NCBI GenBank assembly: GCA_037893225.1
Contig: JAZGUH010000276.1
Coordinates: forward strand, 1,674,001-1,738,000
Source of the DNA: Hippasteria phrygiana
Lineage: Eukaryota; Echinodermata; Asteroidea; Valvatida; Goniasteridae
Direction: 5' to 3'
Length of the DNA stretch: 64,000 nt
This document shows, in pieces, positions 21,973 to 32,999 of this stretch. The notes under the pieces are model-generated. The model searched no databases. It was not told the DNA's origin and worked only from the letters and a program-made list of their open reading frames with translations. How positions within the stretch are numbered: the stretch's first letter is position 1; every line of letters starts with the position of its first letter. The position numbers were made by a program, and so were the translations under genes.

Positions 21973-22425
21973 TCAATCGCATGCAGCGCATGCGGTACCG
22001 TGCGTGTACAATGCATGTTGAGTCAAGCGAGCGTGGACATGGAGACGGCCGGGGCTCTGGCTGCTCGAGCCGGCAACCGCAGGGAACGTCGTCGTGGTCT
22101 GGGGCGCGTGAGTCCGGGACAGGATTGGAATGCTCGGTGCCTTTAGAGTTGGAATGGCTCCAGCCTTCAAACGGAATTGTGCCTTCAAACCCAGCTGAGT
22201 TTTCATACTAACACTATCATCAATACAGTCTTTGGCGAAATGTTCTACACATATTTTCGACCATTTCGACAGCCTAAAATTAGATATTGTATTGTCTACA
22301 AAGCGGACCCTGCACTGTCGCCTTTGAACTCCATTCAGCACTGGGAATCGCAGGAAGCTTGGTTAGGTCAGGGTTTTTGTCGCTGTTCCTCGTGCAACCC
22401 CCAACTACACACGATCGAGGTATAA
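21973..22425 (-). pseudogene. THAP-domain gene fragment with a frame break
   Basis: On the minus strand the first part reads RSCVVGGCTRNSDKNPDLTK (C-x4-C start of a THAP finger) and, one frame over from about 22341, CRVRFVDN then LSKWSKICVEHFAKDC (W and C-x2-H-F) and LKAGAIPTL, the closing AVPTL-type box. All four zinc ligands and the conserved W and P are visible, so it is a THAP domain cut by a frameshift or a missed intron near 22340. The tail after the box is low-complexity. No TIRs are seen around it, unlike the two THAP/TTAA copies. Confidence 0.55.
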
Positions 22426-23307
22426 TGATTATCTCAGAACCATGCTCATACTGAAATAATACCAAAATTTGACAAAATAGACGGGAAAACGTAGGAGTTA
22501 TGTCGACCAAAACTCTTCCAGCAGCATCAACTCCACGTACGTACATGCATAGTGTTTGGCTGTAGCATCAACCGACTCTACACGTGTACGTCACGGGCTC
22601 ACGTACATACATTTACATACATAATTAACTTTCGCGAAACAGGATAAATGGTTTAGAATAACAACCCTTTTTTTTAAATAAAAAAATCCCTCTCGTCTGC
22701 AAACTAATCTCCATCAGTTAAAAGAGTATTTAAACTATCGGAAAAGTCCAAAAAGTCAAAAACAATTTTGGCGTTTTAGTTGCTCTTTAAGCGTCTCAAA
22801 AGCCTCCTAATTACACTGCTGCAATCAACTGCTTCAATCATTGTGCAGAAGTAAAATATATTACTCTCTAACCCCAATCTTGAAGAAGAAAGGCTCCTCT
22901 CACCAAAATCAGTTGCCGTCACATGCATTCATGCAAGAAGAGGTTTTCACAACTTGCTGAGTATTAGATGATATCATTTGGAAGGACTCGTCGGAGGTGG
23001 CCAGTGTGTGCCACGGTACCAGAAATTCAGAAAATACTATACTACTATACATTTCAGTACAAAAATCTCCATTAAAGACCGAGACACACACACACACATA
23101 ATTATAGGCAAGTGATTGCAATAAAATCTGCATTGCTACAATCAACCACTTGCTTAAAAAACTATCAATAACAGCCCCATGAAAAATCATTGCAATCACT
23201 GTAGAAAATACTATTAAAATAGTCTCTAATAATTTTAAGAACGATTTCCGTTACACAACCACCCAATAAATATGACAAATGCATTGCAATGGGAGAATTT
23301 GAGAAGC

Positions 23308-23450
23308 TTGGTGGAGGTAGACGTAACGGTCCCACGTTACCGGTAAACTATTTTTGTTGCGTCACGTTTAAGCTAATGAGCGCATGCTAAAATTTACGCA
23401 AAATATAGTAGACTGGTCATGTGGGACCGGTATGTTTGCCGTCACCAAGC
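23308..23450. mobile_element. Short MITE, copy 2
   Basis: Direct-orientation relative of 21240-21383, with the same arms (CTTGGTGGAGGTAGACGTAA and GACCGGTATGTTTGCCGTCA) and shared flanking sequence upstream (CAATAAATATGACAAATGCATTGCAATGGGAG). Confidence 0.45.
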
Positions 23451-23745
23451 GTCTCAAAAGTACCCTGTTTTACTGCTTCAATCAACCGCTGACAGGAAAA
23501 AAATATCAACTACAGCGCACGATAATTCGGACAAGTTAAGGCAATAAAATTAAAACTGCTCCGATCGTGGAAAAAAAAAATCCATTACGGTCCCAAAATA
23601 ATTCAGAAAAGTCATTTAAAAATCATTTACACTGCTGCAATCATTGTGCACAATTTAAAAATCTTAATACCTATTATCTTGAAGAATATCCACTAAGGCC
23701 TCCTCTCACCTAGTCCCAGTAACTAGGAACTTACTTATCGCTTTT

Positions 23746-24006
23746 TTAACATCTGGACATGATCTGGCGATAGTAAGGTCCCAGCGAATTGTGTACAAAA
23801 AACGGCGCGACTAAAAAACCGAAAACATAAGGCCACAAAAATATTGTAAAGACATTCCAAATGAGAAAGAAAGTTACCCCGAATAGATCTATAAGTATAC
23901 ATTCATTGGATTCCCTAAGGCCGCTTAAATTGTTCACAACAACCGGTAATTTGACCCCAAAAAAGTAAACAAATGTTCCAACAATCTTACCGCTGACATC
24001 TGCCAA
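23746..24006 (-). CDS. Candidate terminal exon with a transmembrane segment
   Basis: Open to a stop at 23746. Encodes VKLPVVVNNLSGLRESNECI followed by a long hydrophobic stretch (LFGVTFFLIWNVFTIFLWPY, then VFGFLVAPFF) and a short polar tail ending YYRQIMSRC. A TTCACAG acceptor lies just upstream near 24031. It looks like the last exon of a single-pass membrane protein of the host. I cannot name the family, and chance openness is possible. Confidence 0.3.
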   Translation of the reverse strand: MADVSGKIVGTFVYFFGVKLPVVVNNLSGLRESNECILIDLFGVTFFLIWNVFTIFLWPYVFGFLVAPFFVHNSLGPYYRQIMSRC

Positions 24007-24132
24007 GTAGTCTCAATAATCCTGTGAAATGATGGCACCAGGTGTGCTGTCGTTGTCAAAAAAAGTGGAAATTTATATCGTTTTCCAACGATTTCCAGCT
24101 AGAAATCGTTGGGAAAACTGCCCTGTAGGCCC

Positions 24133-24250
24133 TAGCCTTTAGTCAAGGCGCGCGTGGCTACCCGGACGAGTGGCGCGCCCCGAACATGTTGGCATTCGGG
24201 GCGCGTCACGCGTCTAGCTAGGTAGCCACGCGCGCCTTGACTAAAGGCTA
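24133..24250. repeat. GC-rich 118-bp hairpin
   Basis: TAGCCTTTAGTCAAGGCGCG and CGTGGCTACC are mirrored by GGTAGCCACGCGCGCCTTGA then CTAAAGGCTA, with an inner stem GGCGCGCCCCGAA/TTCGGGGCGCG. Flanks give no obvious target duplication. Probably a foldback MITE. Confidence 0.6.
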
Positions 24251-24587
24251 TCATCCGCCCGACGGTTGAAAACAAGCCAACCTCGTTCCCAAGGCTTACT
24301 TTATTTTCAACCTCGTTTCCAATAGTAAGCCTGGGATGGGAACTCCTTACTCGTGCCCTGATTGGATAGTGAAAATACAGCATTAGCTTGTTAGCATATA
24401 GAGAAATTAAAACCGTACAGTTGGTGATTCCACTGTATTTCTTGTTGAATGAAAGTTTGCCGCGCCAAAAGTGAAACTTTTGTTGGTATTTTTTAACGTT
24501 AGTGACTTTTCTGTAGTATATATTCTCTGACATTTCTGCAATGGTGACGCCCAGCCCCTCAAAAAATACACCCGTCAAATCTGATAC

Positions 24588-24782
24588 TTGCATCTTAAAG
24601 TTAAATTGTGTTCCAAAAGCAACAAACGTGGGACGCACATCTGGAGAGTCAGTGGACAAAATTTTTTTTCCGCAATTGCTTTCACCGTAGCTTTCACACG
24701 AAGTGACACAATATGCCGAAGTTAAGTTGTGGAACGAAGGTCCATAAAACGATGGAGGATGCACGGGGTCAACATCGCTAAA
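24588..24782 (-). CDS. Candidate internal exon, extracellular-type sequence
   Basis: Between a possible acceptor (CGCCAG|TTT) and a possible donor (CAA|GTATCA) lies a 195-nt open segment, an exact multiple of three, reading PVHPPSFYGPSFHNLTSAYC, VTSCESYGESNCGKKIL and VRPTFVAFGTQFNFKMQ. Four cysteines and an N-glycosylation site (NLT) fit an ectodomain. It lies upstream of the candidate transmembrane exon at 23746-24006 on the same strand, so both may belong to one host gene. Weak evidence; family not recognised. Confidence 0.3.
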
Positions 24783-25589
24783 CTGGCGTGCATGTAGTAG
24801 CAGTGGTTGTAGCAAATGATTCCTCAGATCTCCTGGTCAGAGTGCTCCAGCTGCGAACGAAACGGCGGGTTTTTGGTCCTGTGTGCCAACGGCAAACGCC
24901 GCCCGCCATGCCGCAGTCCGAGGCCTGTTGCCCCGGCGAAAGCCTGTCCTTTTTTTAAGGCTTTATCAAAACTGACAAAAGGAAGTCCGAAGCCTAATTT
25001 GCCTCGAGTGTGCGCCACGTACAAGGGTATGTAACTTTGTTTTTTGTCCTTTTCATTTTGAGATAAATGACGCTTCGTTGATGCTCAACTTACCATGTCA
25101 ATCATTCTGAGAACCCATGAACTGCACGTAGTTTGCCGCCTTTTTCACGATTTTACAATCAAGCTAATCAATCTAGTACCAAAGAGCCTATGCTGTGAAT
25201 TCGACGAAGATGTGAAGTTTAAGAATTGCCATCAGACTACTACGTGCCCAGAACACATCGCTCACAGGGAGCCTAATTTGCATGCGTATCCAAAAATATT
25301 GGATATTTAAATGATCCCATACCAGGGTGAGAGAGCAGCTGTGGTGTCGGTGAGGGCGCTGCTCGACACCATGGGAACGAGGTTGAAAACAAGCATCCTC
25401 GACTTAAGATCGCGCAAGGCATGGTGGGAAAACATGGCGCCGCAAGATCGTACCCATGGTAACGAGGTTGGAAAACAAGCGCCGTTTTTCTCTCGTTTTT
25501 TTCGCCATCCAACAACGCAAAACTTTGAATAGTCTTGGTTTCAAGACGTCCTTAGCGGTGCGACGTTTAGCGCGCACGGCTGGTGTAAA

Positions 25590-25745
25590 AGGTATTTCTG
25601 TCCCCTGATAAATCTGTCCGGACAGATTTACCGGGTCGCGAACCGATAAATCTGTCCGGGGGGACAGAATTACCCAGATAAGTCGGTCCCCCTTCAGGTT
25701 TTTCTGTCCCCCTGCCCAACGGTAAATGTGTCCGCCTGGTAAATC
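25590..25745. repeat. Cluster of GATAAATCTGTCC-type repeats
   Basis: GATAAATCTGTCCGG occurs twice and variants (CAGATAAGTCGGTCC, GGTAAATGTGTCCG) nearby. The first forms the perfect 20-bp palindrome AAATCTGTCCGGACAGATTT. A C run follows at 25747-25762. Confidence 0.5.
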
Positions 25746-26363
25746 CCCCCCCCCCCCCCCCCGTGGACGTAAAAGTCTAGCACCCGGACTGTGTACACTC
25801 ATTCTCGCAGCGTATAGACTAGATGGACACCTTGCTTCTTCAGGAATGCTCGTTAAAGGGACACATTGCCTTCAAATGTCATGAATTTTTGCTGTTTGGA
25901 AATGTTCCTTATCTTTTATAAGAGTTGTTCATGCAAAAAACATAATGTGTTGTAATTAGTGAGTAGTGATTACAAAACAAAAAATTGGCCGCTGACCCCT
26001 GACATCTGACCTGCGAAACATAGACTTATTTCCAGTAGTAAATACCACCGTCTAAATAATGCGCAAAATACGCTGTAAAGAGTCTTTAGGCTGGCGCCGC
26101 AGCCAGTGGCCTTGTGAACCTATCAGATGATCGCCGGGTACAATTCTCTACCTCGCGACACATATCGCCGGTGCTGCGCGCCGTGCTGCGCGCCGTGCCA
26201 CACACTATGAACATCTAACAAAGGAAAAACGGTGAACTAACAATGGAAATCCATTGTTACTTGGCACTAAATCCATTGTTACTAGTTCACAGTGACAGTA
26301 CATCAAAATGGATCAACAGAACGTACTTCAACCAGATGCGACTGGAAATACGACTGGTGAACA

Positions 26364-26415
26364 CGGTCCGCCATTTTGTGGAGTCAAAAATTTGGTTCTA
26401 CAAAATGGCGGACCG
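26364..26415. repeat. Perfect 16-bp hairpin
   Basis: CGGTCCGCCATTTTGT at 26364-26379 and its exact complement ACAAAATGGCGGACCG at 26400-26415, loop 20 nt. A second hairpin built on GTGAACTA / TAGTTCAC with TCCATTGTTAC repeats lies just upstream (26232-26290). MITE-like. Confidence 0.55.
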
Positions 26416-26419
26416 TTAT

Positions 26420-27230
26420 TTGTCACGAAATTAAACAAAAACCACGCAATTTCAAGGAATAGTTATGTGAATCTTTTTATTTTACTTTTAAAAAAGCTTA
26501 CCAACCATATCCACGTACACCCAAGACTAGAACTCTAGAAGCTAACTTGACCACGCCCTATTGCCTGCTCGGCCACGACTACCAGGTTATCCCAATCAAG
26601 CACCCGATGCAATGCTGCATGGCCTGCTATACAAGGATCCCAACTGCCGCTCCTTCAACCTGTCAGGGAAGACGTGCCAACTAATGCTGACAAGTTGGTA
26701 ATTACAACGGAAAACTGTGTGCACTACACTGGTAATTGATTTTCATAAGTAAATGGCACTTTCATGGGACAAATGACTATGAACCAACTTTGCTGGCTTG
26801 ACAATTACAAATGATCACGAGCCCTCTATCGACAGAATATGAATAACAATCCGGAGAAACTGCTTTCAGTCGTCAGTGTGTCCACGGTATGCATAATCCC
26901 GTAATTGGATCGACAAGGAAACTTGATTTTTGTGAATGATAACACTGTAATCGCCTGCAAACGGCGTATACCATTTACGGAAAGTGCCAAGAAAAACCAC
27001 TGACTCGATCGTCACTTAAAGCACACAGGTGTCCGCATTTCCAATGCCACTCGGGGTGGTTTTGTTTGTGAATATTTCGGCACTGATAAATCTTCAAACC
27101 TTCAAATCTTCAAGCCTTTGTACAGTTTACAAATATTGTATCCATCATTATGTCACACAATGCCGGCATTATGTCACCTATGACGATTTACTGGATTGAT
27201 ATTTCTACAGTGGCAAATCTTCAAACAATT
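26420..27230. other. No recognisable gene
   Basis: No frame with family similarity. Contains scattered short words such as CTTCAAACCTTCAAATCTTC near 27093 but no clear transposon ends. Confidence 0.4.
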
Positions 27231-27237
27231 CGTCGAT

Positions 27238-27723
27238 GTTTTCACGAAGTGACAAAAACCTGAAAAATCAATATTTTGTCGAATTTGAGATTTTTACATA
27301 ATTTTAATGTTAGTTGGACTTAAAACATTTTAAACCAATTTTCAAAGCCTAATGTTAATTAGTTTTTTTAATTATCGGGAGTTGTTAATTAACAAAAAGT
27401 TGGCAGTCTATAAGTTACTGTTTTCACGAAGTGACAAAAACTACGCGCTATGGTAAAATAAGTATAGCGTCTGGGTTTTGATGTTTTCACGAAGTGACAA
27501 AAACTTTAATTAATTAATTACTATTTAATTAATGCAGATATTGATTTAAAGATACAAAGCAATGAATGTATAGCTCACACACTTCCTGGACATCTTATAT
27601 TTATACTGCCTGGCTCCTGGAAAGTCTGCGAAATCAAGATTTCTAAAAGAGTAAAATTAAAAATGCGATTAACTCCAAACGTCATTTTCGCCGGAAACAG
27701 AGTTTTTGTCACTTCGTGAAAAC
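27238..27723. repeat. Four copies of a 22-bp quasi-palindrome
   Basis: GTTTTCACGAAGTGACAAAAAC occurs exactly at 27238-27259, 27420-27441 and 27483-27504, and inverted at 27702-27723. The spacers differ in length (160, 41 and 197 bp) and have no coding content. The core TCACGAAGTGA is itself nearly palindromic. Nested mini-TIRs or a repeated protein-binding site are the likely explanations. Confidence 0.7.
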
Positions 27724-27729
27724 AACGTC

Positions 27730-28540
27730 GAATTGTACAACTAAATTTTACTGTATTTAGCAAAATACTGTTGGTGACATAGGCCTAATTATTTAAGAAT
27801 TCGTAGTTGAAAAATTGTACAACATAGCAGTATAATGGCAATTTTTAAACTTTTAATTGTAAACGTATCGTGGAAAACAATATGGTGCACACATACAAGT
27901 TTTAAAAATATGGCAACCTCCCTTAGGCCTATAACTCCCAATGCCTTGAATTCTGCTCCATGACATACATGTTTCTCCGCTGAATACGTTATGCTAATTA
28001 ACAATTGGGTATCGTTGAATATCTGTACATGTAATTGGTCGCTCTTAGGCATTTTTTTTTGCTGGAAACTTCAATGATACTTATGAAATTCTACGATATA
28101 ACATCCTTGGACTAACTGAGTGAGCGATTCCTACCCGTTTTTATTCCTATAAATAATGTTCGAGCGTAGATGTAATTCAACTTTCATCGTCCGCCCTAGA
28201 AAGGAAATATCAAGAATGACTATATGTTGATACCGATGTTGGATATAAGGACAGCTTTTTTGCCCTCGAGTCAGACGGACAAATCAAAGCAATGACTTCG
28301 ATGTACATTTTTGTACATACAAAGAGCCATTTTGTAAAAGCACTATATACACCTTTTTCTTATTGTCTGCTGTAATTAGAAGTCTTTATTAGATTGAATA
28401 ATATCTGTACGAATTTGTTTTAATGTTTAATCCGTTCCTTTTTTGCTTGTAATGAACTGGTGTGATGTGAACGCAAGTAAAATGTTTTTAGATATGTTGT
28501 AATAGTCAAATCGCACGAAATAACTTATTACATCTTACTA
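27730..28540. other. No recognisable gene
   Basis: AT-rich; the open minus frame 27789-28052 has no family similarity that I can see. Confidence 0.4.
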
Positions 28541-28553
28541 GCAATTCAATTCA

Positions 28554-28593
28554 ATTCGATGCGATTCGATTCGATTCGATTCGATTCGATTCG
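28554..28593. repeat. (ATTCG)n microsatellite
   Basis: About eight pentamer units, GATTC/ATTCG, preceded by AATTC variants. Confidence 0.9.
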
Positions 28594-28770
28594 ACATTTA
28601 TTTCCAAACTTTCATCTCTTTATACATTGTAATGTCAATGGTATTATGGTAAATTAAGTAAGTATAATATTATATTTGGAAAGAAGAAATATCATTAAAT
28701 TACACAAACAACTCTGAATAGAAAGTATCTCGAGGCATTTTCAAGAAGCCGAAGCTTGTATAGAAATGCC

Positions 28771-29533
28771 TAAAGGGCCTGTCACACACTACCGATGTAC
28801 CTCGCCGGGACTAAACCGGAGCACAAAATTAACAACGGCGAGAAAATCGGCGGAGCTTCGGCGAGAAAGCACTTGAAAAATCAAAATTGGCTGTAGCAAT
28901 ACCGATGTAGTACCGGCGTTCCCGTTGTGATACCGTTGTTCTACCGTTGTCCTACCGATATAAGAGCCGATGTGCTACCGAATACCACTTTTCTGTCACC
29001 TTAGTGTTACCGATGCGCCGCCGATGTTATACCGATGCGCCGCCGTTGTTCTACCGATGTGCCACCGTTGACCGGAGCTATAGCGGAGTGATACCGTTGC
29101 TCCGGTATCACATCGGCGGCGCATCGGTACTACTTCGGTGGTATTCGGTAGTACTCACGGTATCACATCGGTACCAGTACGGTACACATTGAGGCCACCG
29201 GAGAGCCGCCGATCCATTACGGGCCGCTACCGGTGCTCTACCGACATTAACGAGGCCATACCGGAGTACTGCCGTTGTACTGCCGTTGTAGTCCCGTTGC
29301 TCGCTCCGGCAGCGCAACGTTAAAATATTTTGAGCATGTTTAAAAATTTCTATCGTCGCCTGCCGTTGCTAAATTTTTCGCCGATGTTCTGACAATGTCC
29401 TGAAGATGTACTACCGTTCTTAGCGATGTGATACCGTTGCGCTGCCGTACTAGTACCGATCCCCGAAAATCGCCAAATGTTTGCTCTGGTATAGCTCCGG
29501 CGAGCCAAATCGGCTAGGTGTGACAGGCCCTTA
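28771..29533. mobile_element. TIR element filled with TACCGATGT/TACCGTTGT words
   Basis: Ends TAAAGGGCCTGTCACAC / GTGTGACAGGCCCTTA. The ~760-bp interior is built from dozens of degenerate 9-mers (CCGATGTNN, CCGTTGTNN) in both orientations, with no transposase. A similar end (TAAAGGCCCTGTCACAC) starts at 61870. Confidence 0.65.
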
Positions 29534-29574
29534 ACAAAATCACAAAAGTACGATACTTCAGTATGCATGTACTC

Positions 29575-29803
29575 GTACGTGGGCGGCGATCCCGGGGGGC
29601 GGGGGAAGGACATGTCCCCCCCCCCATTTTTTGGGGGGAGGGGACGGCTATGGCAGTGTCCTCCTCCCCCAATAATTTCCCCATGGTCATATAGGCCTAC
29701 ATTTTATGGGTCGTTGTATTGGCTTTTATATACACCAGAATACACAAAGATCAGCACACATTTTCAAAAATTTCCCAGGATACATGACACCGAGTACGAA
29801 ATG
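29575..29803. repeat. Dispersed repeat with G/C homopolymers, empty copy
   Basis: Paralogue of 11790-12112 without the 127-bp foldback. Its right edge abuts the TTAA of the Kolobok-like element at 29805. Confidence 0.6.
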
Positions 29804-29804
29804 C

Positions 29805-30935
29805 TTAAAGGAACCATGAAATAGGATTTACATTGCATTATTCCTGCTTAAAACAATAAAGTATTATCTTGACAATGATATTTTGTTACCAGAGTCAATT
29901 ATTTCCCAGATTAAATATGAAAAAACATTTTTTGAAAAAGTTTGTCCAAGCTACTCCGCCCCCTGAGTGGGACCCTCATTAACATAAGTGAGTGACGTAG
30001 ATCGAGGAACATTACATATTCTGCTCGAGCCAGCACCATTCATCACGGGTAAATTGAGTGTACATTCTTCGTCCAAAATCTAAGCAAAATATAGCGTTTT
30101 TCGGCCATGCCGACAAGGTGTGTGGCTGCTGGATGCAGCAAAACAACGAAGGATGGAGTAAGCCTTCATTTATTTTCAACTGATGCGAAATATCGGAGAA
30201 TTTGGACGGCGAAAGTGAAGGTGACAAGAGCGAAGTGGTCCGGTCCCAGCAGCTTCTCAGCGTTATGTAGCGACCACTTTGAGCAGTCGTGTTTCGATAC
30301 TGGTATTTTCAACTCCTTTGGGATGGCCATTAAAAATATGCTCAAGTCCACTGCCATCCCAACAAAGTTCCCAGATGTGGGTAAGGTACAGGCGAAAGCA
30401 GTTAAACGGCCCATTCCCCGAGGAGCTGTCGCTAAAAGGGAGAAAATCAGGGTAAGTTCGATGTATAGTTGTTGCAACTTACAATGTACGAAATTGCACG
30501 TGTAGACCTAGTGTGTACGTACATGCGGATACATTTTGTACACGTACAGTACAAGGGTGTACAGCTTGGTGTACGTATACGTACGTGTAGGCCCTACATA
30601 GTATACACGTGCTCTGCCGTATACGTATACCGTACGGGTACGCGTACCCACGCGGACATGCTTTGATGCTCGTCTCGCACCCAGGCGTCATTAACGGGTC
30701 CAGACTATCGAGTCCATTCATGAATTTCGGTGCCTCGATCTACGTCACGAACAGCGCCCTCAATTTGAGTCTCAACAAATTCCAAAAAGGGGGGGGCAAT
30801 TTTTGGGCGGCAAATAATCACACTAAAACTTCACTTGAACCAGTTTGGCTTTTAATTCACATTTAATACATATAAATGAATGTATTTATGAAATAAAATG
30901 CTATCCGGCAAATTTGAGAAGCATGGTTCCTTTAA
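29805..30935 (+). mobile_element. Kolobok-like THAP-bearing TIR element, copy 2
   Basis: Begins TTAAAGGAACCATG and ends CATGGTTCCTTTAA, an inverted pair with TTAA at both outer edges. The interior is colinear with copy 1 (547-1497) and includes an intact THAP exon; it has an extra ~170 bp of GTACGTAC-rich sequence after the splice donor (about 30500-30690). No catalytic domain is present. The element at 30937 begins immediately after it. Confidence 0.65.
30107..30451 (+). CDS. THAP-domain exon (copy 2, intact)
   Basis: ATG at 30107 to a consensus donor AGG|GTAAGT at 30451, exactly 115 codons. MPTRCVAAGCSKTTKDGVSL carries the C-x4-C pair, LCSDHF the C-x2-H pair and AIPTKFPD the closing AVPTxF-type box; the basic KWSG and RPIPRG stretches fit a DNA-binding surface. 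The conserved Trp in the middle of most THAP domains is not where expected, so the fold is slightly divergent. The downstream exons with the catalytic or effector part are not within the TIRs, so the product would be a DNA-binding fragment unless spliced to outside sequence. Confidence 0.6.
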
Positions 30936-30936
30936 C

Positions 30937-32871
30937 AATAAGCCAGTTCGGTATTCCAACTGCGCGTGTGCGCATCAAGATTTAACAACTTTTCTGTCGT
31001 GAGAAACATTTCATTGTATGCGTGCAAAAGCAAAGCGGGTACTAGTCTTGGTTTAAGACGACAGTGATCGATAATGGATCGTGTAGCGTCGCGATTATTC
31101 GTTCCATGCAGTGCGCCCTCTGACGGTACGATTATACCACCAACTCATGGGCTCGCACTATCGTCTTGGGAATCCTGCAAAATGTGGGCGCGGCTGTAAT
31201 ATGCAAATTAGTTGTTTGTGTTAATATTCATCACCTTCGAACAATATGGCGCTTCATGCAGTCGGCGACCCCATGACATACCATACGATAGTGTCTGGCT
31301 TGTCGGAAGAAACAGAAGATCGTATGTATACGCGTAGCGCCGCGTATAGTAGTTATAGTAGTTATACTATTATATCTTTGGAAGGAACAAATAACATGCA
31401 AAACATATTTCTCTGTTAAATAAACGTGAAATTGATGGTTTTTATTGGGGATATCGTTAGGGATTATACTTCTGCATCACGTTACGTGTGTGATTCATGT
31501 CACAAGTAATTAAAGCACTGTCGAGAATCACGGACGCATTTTTTTAGTAAAGTGAAATTCGTACTCTGAAATTCAATATGAATTGCCACACAGGCTGGCC
31601 TAGTGGGTAAGGGTATAAAATTCAGTGTTTATAATGGTTTTAAATATCCCTATTTCCATCTTTACTATTTGCCCCACCCACGTAAGTTATAGCTAGCTAG
31701 ATCGATGTGATGATTCGCCATGAGCCTAGAGCTGGAATTTTCAAGCTAAATTTAAACCATATTTCATGCAGGTCCATAAATACAACAGTGCAGGATTTCG
31801 TTTTCACTCTAGAAGCCTGACCGCATACTCGTACTCCGATTGTAGACAGACTCCGACTGCACGCAAGAATTCCCGTCTTTGATCGACTGCTAAAAAGGGC
31901 CGCGGGGGCTCAGGCTTGCAAACAAAAACGAATTAATACTGGCCCTGAGCGTCCTTCTTCAGCACCTCGTCGGTTAGGCTTTATCCAAAGCCAACTTGAG
32001 AGGTTTTGTAAAATATAATACTACTAGGCTGTGACGAGTGATTTGGAAATTGGAGGCGAAGTTGTTATTGAAATCAAAACAGAGAGGCACAGGTTCCTTC
32101 CTCCATGGTTTACCCATGGAGGAATAAAACACATTTCATTCCTCCATGGTTTACCGAACCCAGTCGGTAAACACACCATGGAGGAAGGAACACAAACCCT
32201 GTGACGAAACGGTCGTTCCTAGTCACAGTTGCTTGTAATAATCGCGTATCGCGCGTATATCGCGCGCTCGGTGTGATGTGGCAGTGGCCATTCATGTTTA
32301 CATTAGCCCCTGATCCATATATGTTAATATATTCATATATACCTGTTAATATATTCAGGTCATCACATAATTCATATGCATGTCCGTGTTGCGATCGCCT
32401 GGGGAGAAATAAAGCCTAGGGAGAAATATATAAAAAGTTAAACCGCTGGTGCAGGATTCCCAAGACGACGCGTCGACGATGTGCGAGCCCATGAGTTGGT
32501 ATAATCGTACCGTCAGAGGGCGCACTGCATGGAACGAATAAACGCGACGCTACACGGTCCATTATCGATCACTGTCGTCTTGAACCAAGACTAAGCGGGT
32601 ACCAGCAAAGAGATCCTCGTGTTCTGAAGTAACATTTTTCAAAAAACGTTTTGGCAGCGAAGTGTTTTCAGGTGTCTTGTGTCCAAACTTTTGTTCGAAC
32701 AAAAGTTTCAATCGTCTTTTCGATTGCACGAAAAATTGCACAGAATGCATCTTCGGTTACCACGTCCCCCGTAGCCTTGTGTGCATTTATCTGCCACGTT
32801 TATCCCGAGAGAAAAACATTTGTCGAATCTTGTTGTGCACATGCGCAGTTGGAATACCGAACTGGCTTATT
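30937..32871. mobile_element. 1.9-kb TIR element of unknown superfamily
   Basis: Ends AATAAGCCAGTTCGGTATTC / GAATACCGAACTGGCTTATT. A second, internal inverted pair of about 140 bp (31037-31177 and 32446-32590; e.g. CAGTGATCGATAATGGATCG vs CCATTATCGATCACTG) shows that the arms extend inward with divergent spacers. No transposase frame is visible; interior 31180-32090 has no recognisable content. A CCATGG-type palindromic insertion sits at 32098-32190. Confidence 0.55.
32098..32190. repeat. TTCCTCCATGG palindrome cluster
   Basis: TTCCTTCCTCCATGGTTTACC, its complement and a further mirrored pair around a GGTAAAC/GTTTACC stem form nested hairpins ending CCATGGAGGAAGGAAC. Same end motif as 32904-32955. 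Confidence 0.55.
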
Positions 32872-32903
32872 AGTGTTGCTTGTGCGCTTTTTCCTCCGTC
32901 CTT

Positions 32904-32955
32904 CCATGGAGGAAGGAACACTAATTAATGTTCATTAGTGTTCCTTCCTCCATGG
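32904..32955. mobile_element. 52-bp perfect foldback, 22-bp arms
   Basis: CCATGGAGGAAGGAACACTA(AT) and its exact complement around an 8-nt loop. It interrupts a gypsy-tail fragment whose uninterrupted relative is at 12480-12530 (CCGTCC...CCAACCTTGA), so it looks like a very small insertion. Confidence 0.6.
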
Positions 32956-32999
32956 TCCTTCCAACCTTGATGAGAAATCGCCGCCGCTGTACTCGTACA

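Noticed and set aside
24132..24585. C-terminal half of a 227-aa minus-strand frame
   Set aside because: This part runs through repeats and the GC-rich hairpin at 24133-24250; only the upstream 195-nt piece looks exon-like.
27238..27723. CRISPR-like array of 22-bp repeats
   Set aside because: Spacers have very different lengths, one repeat is inverted, there are no cas genes and the context is eukaryotic.
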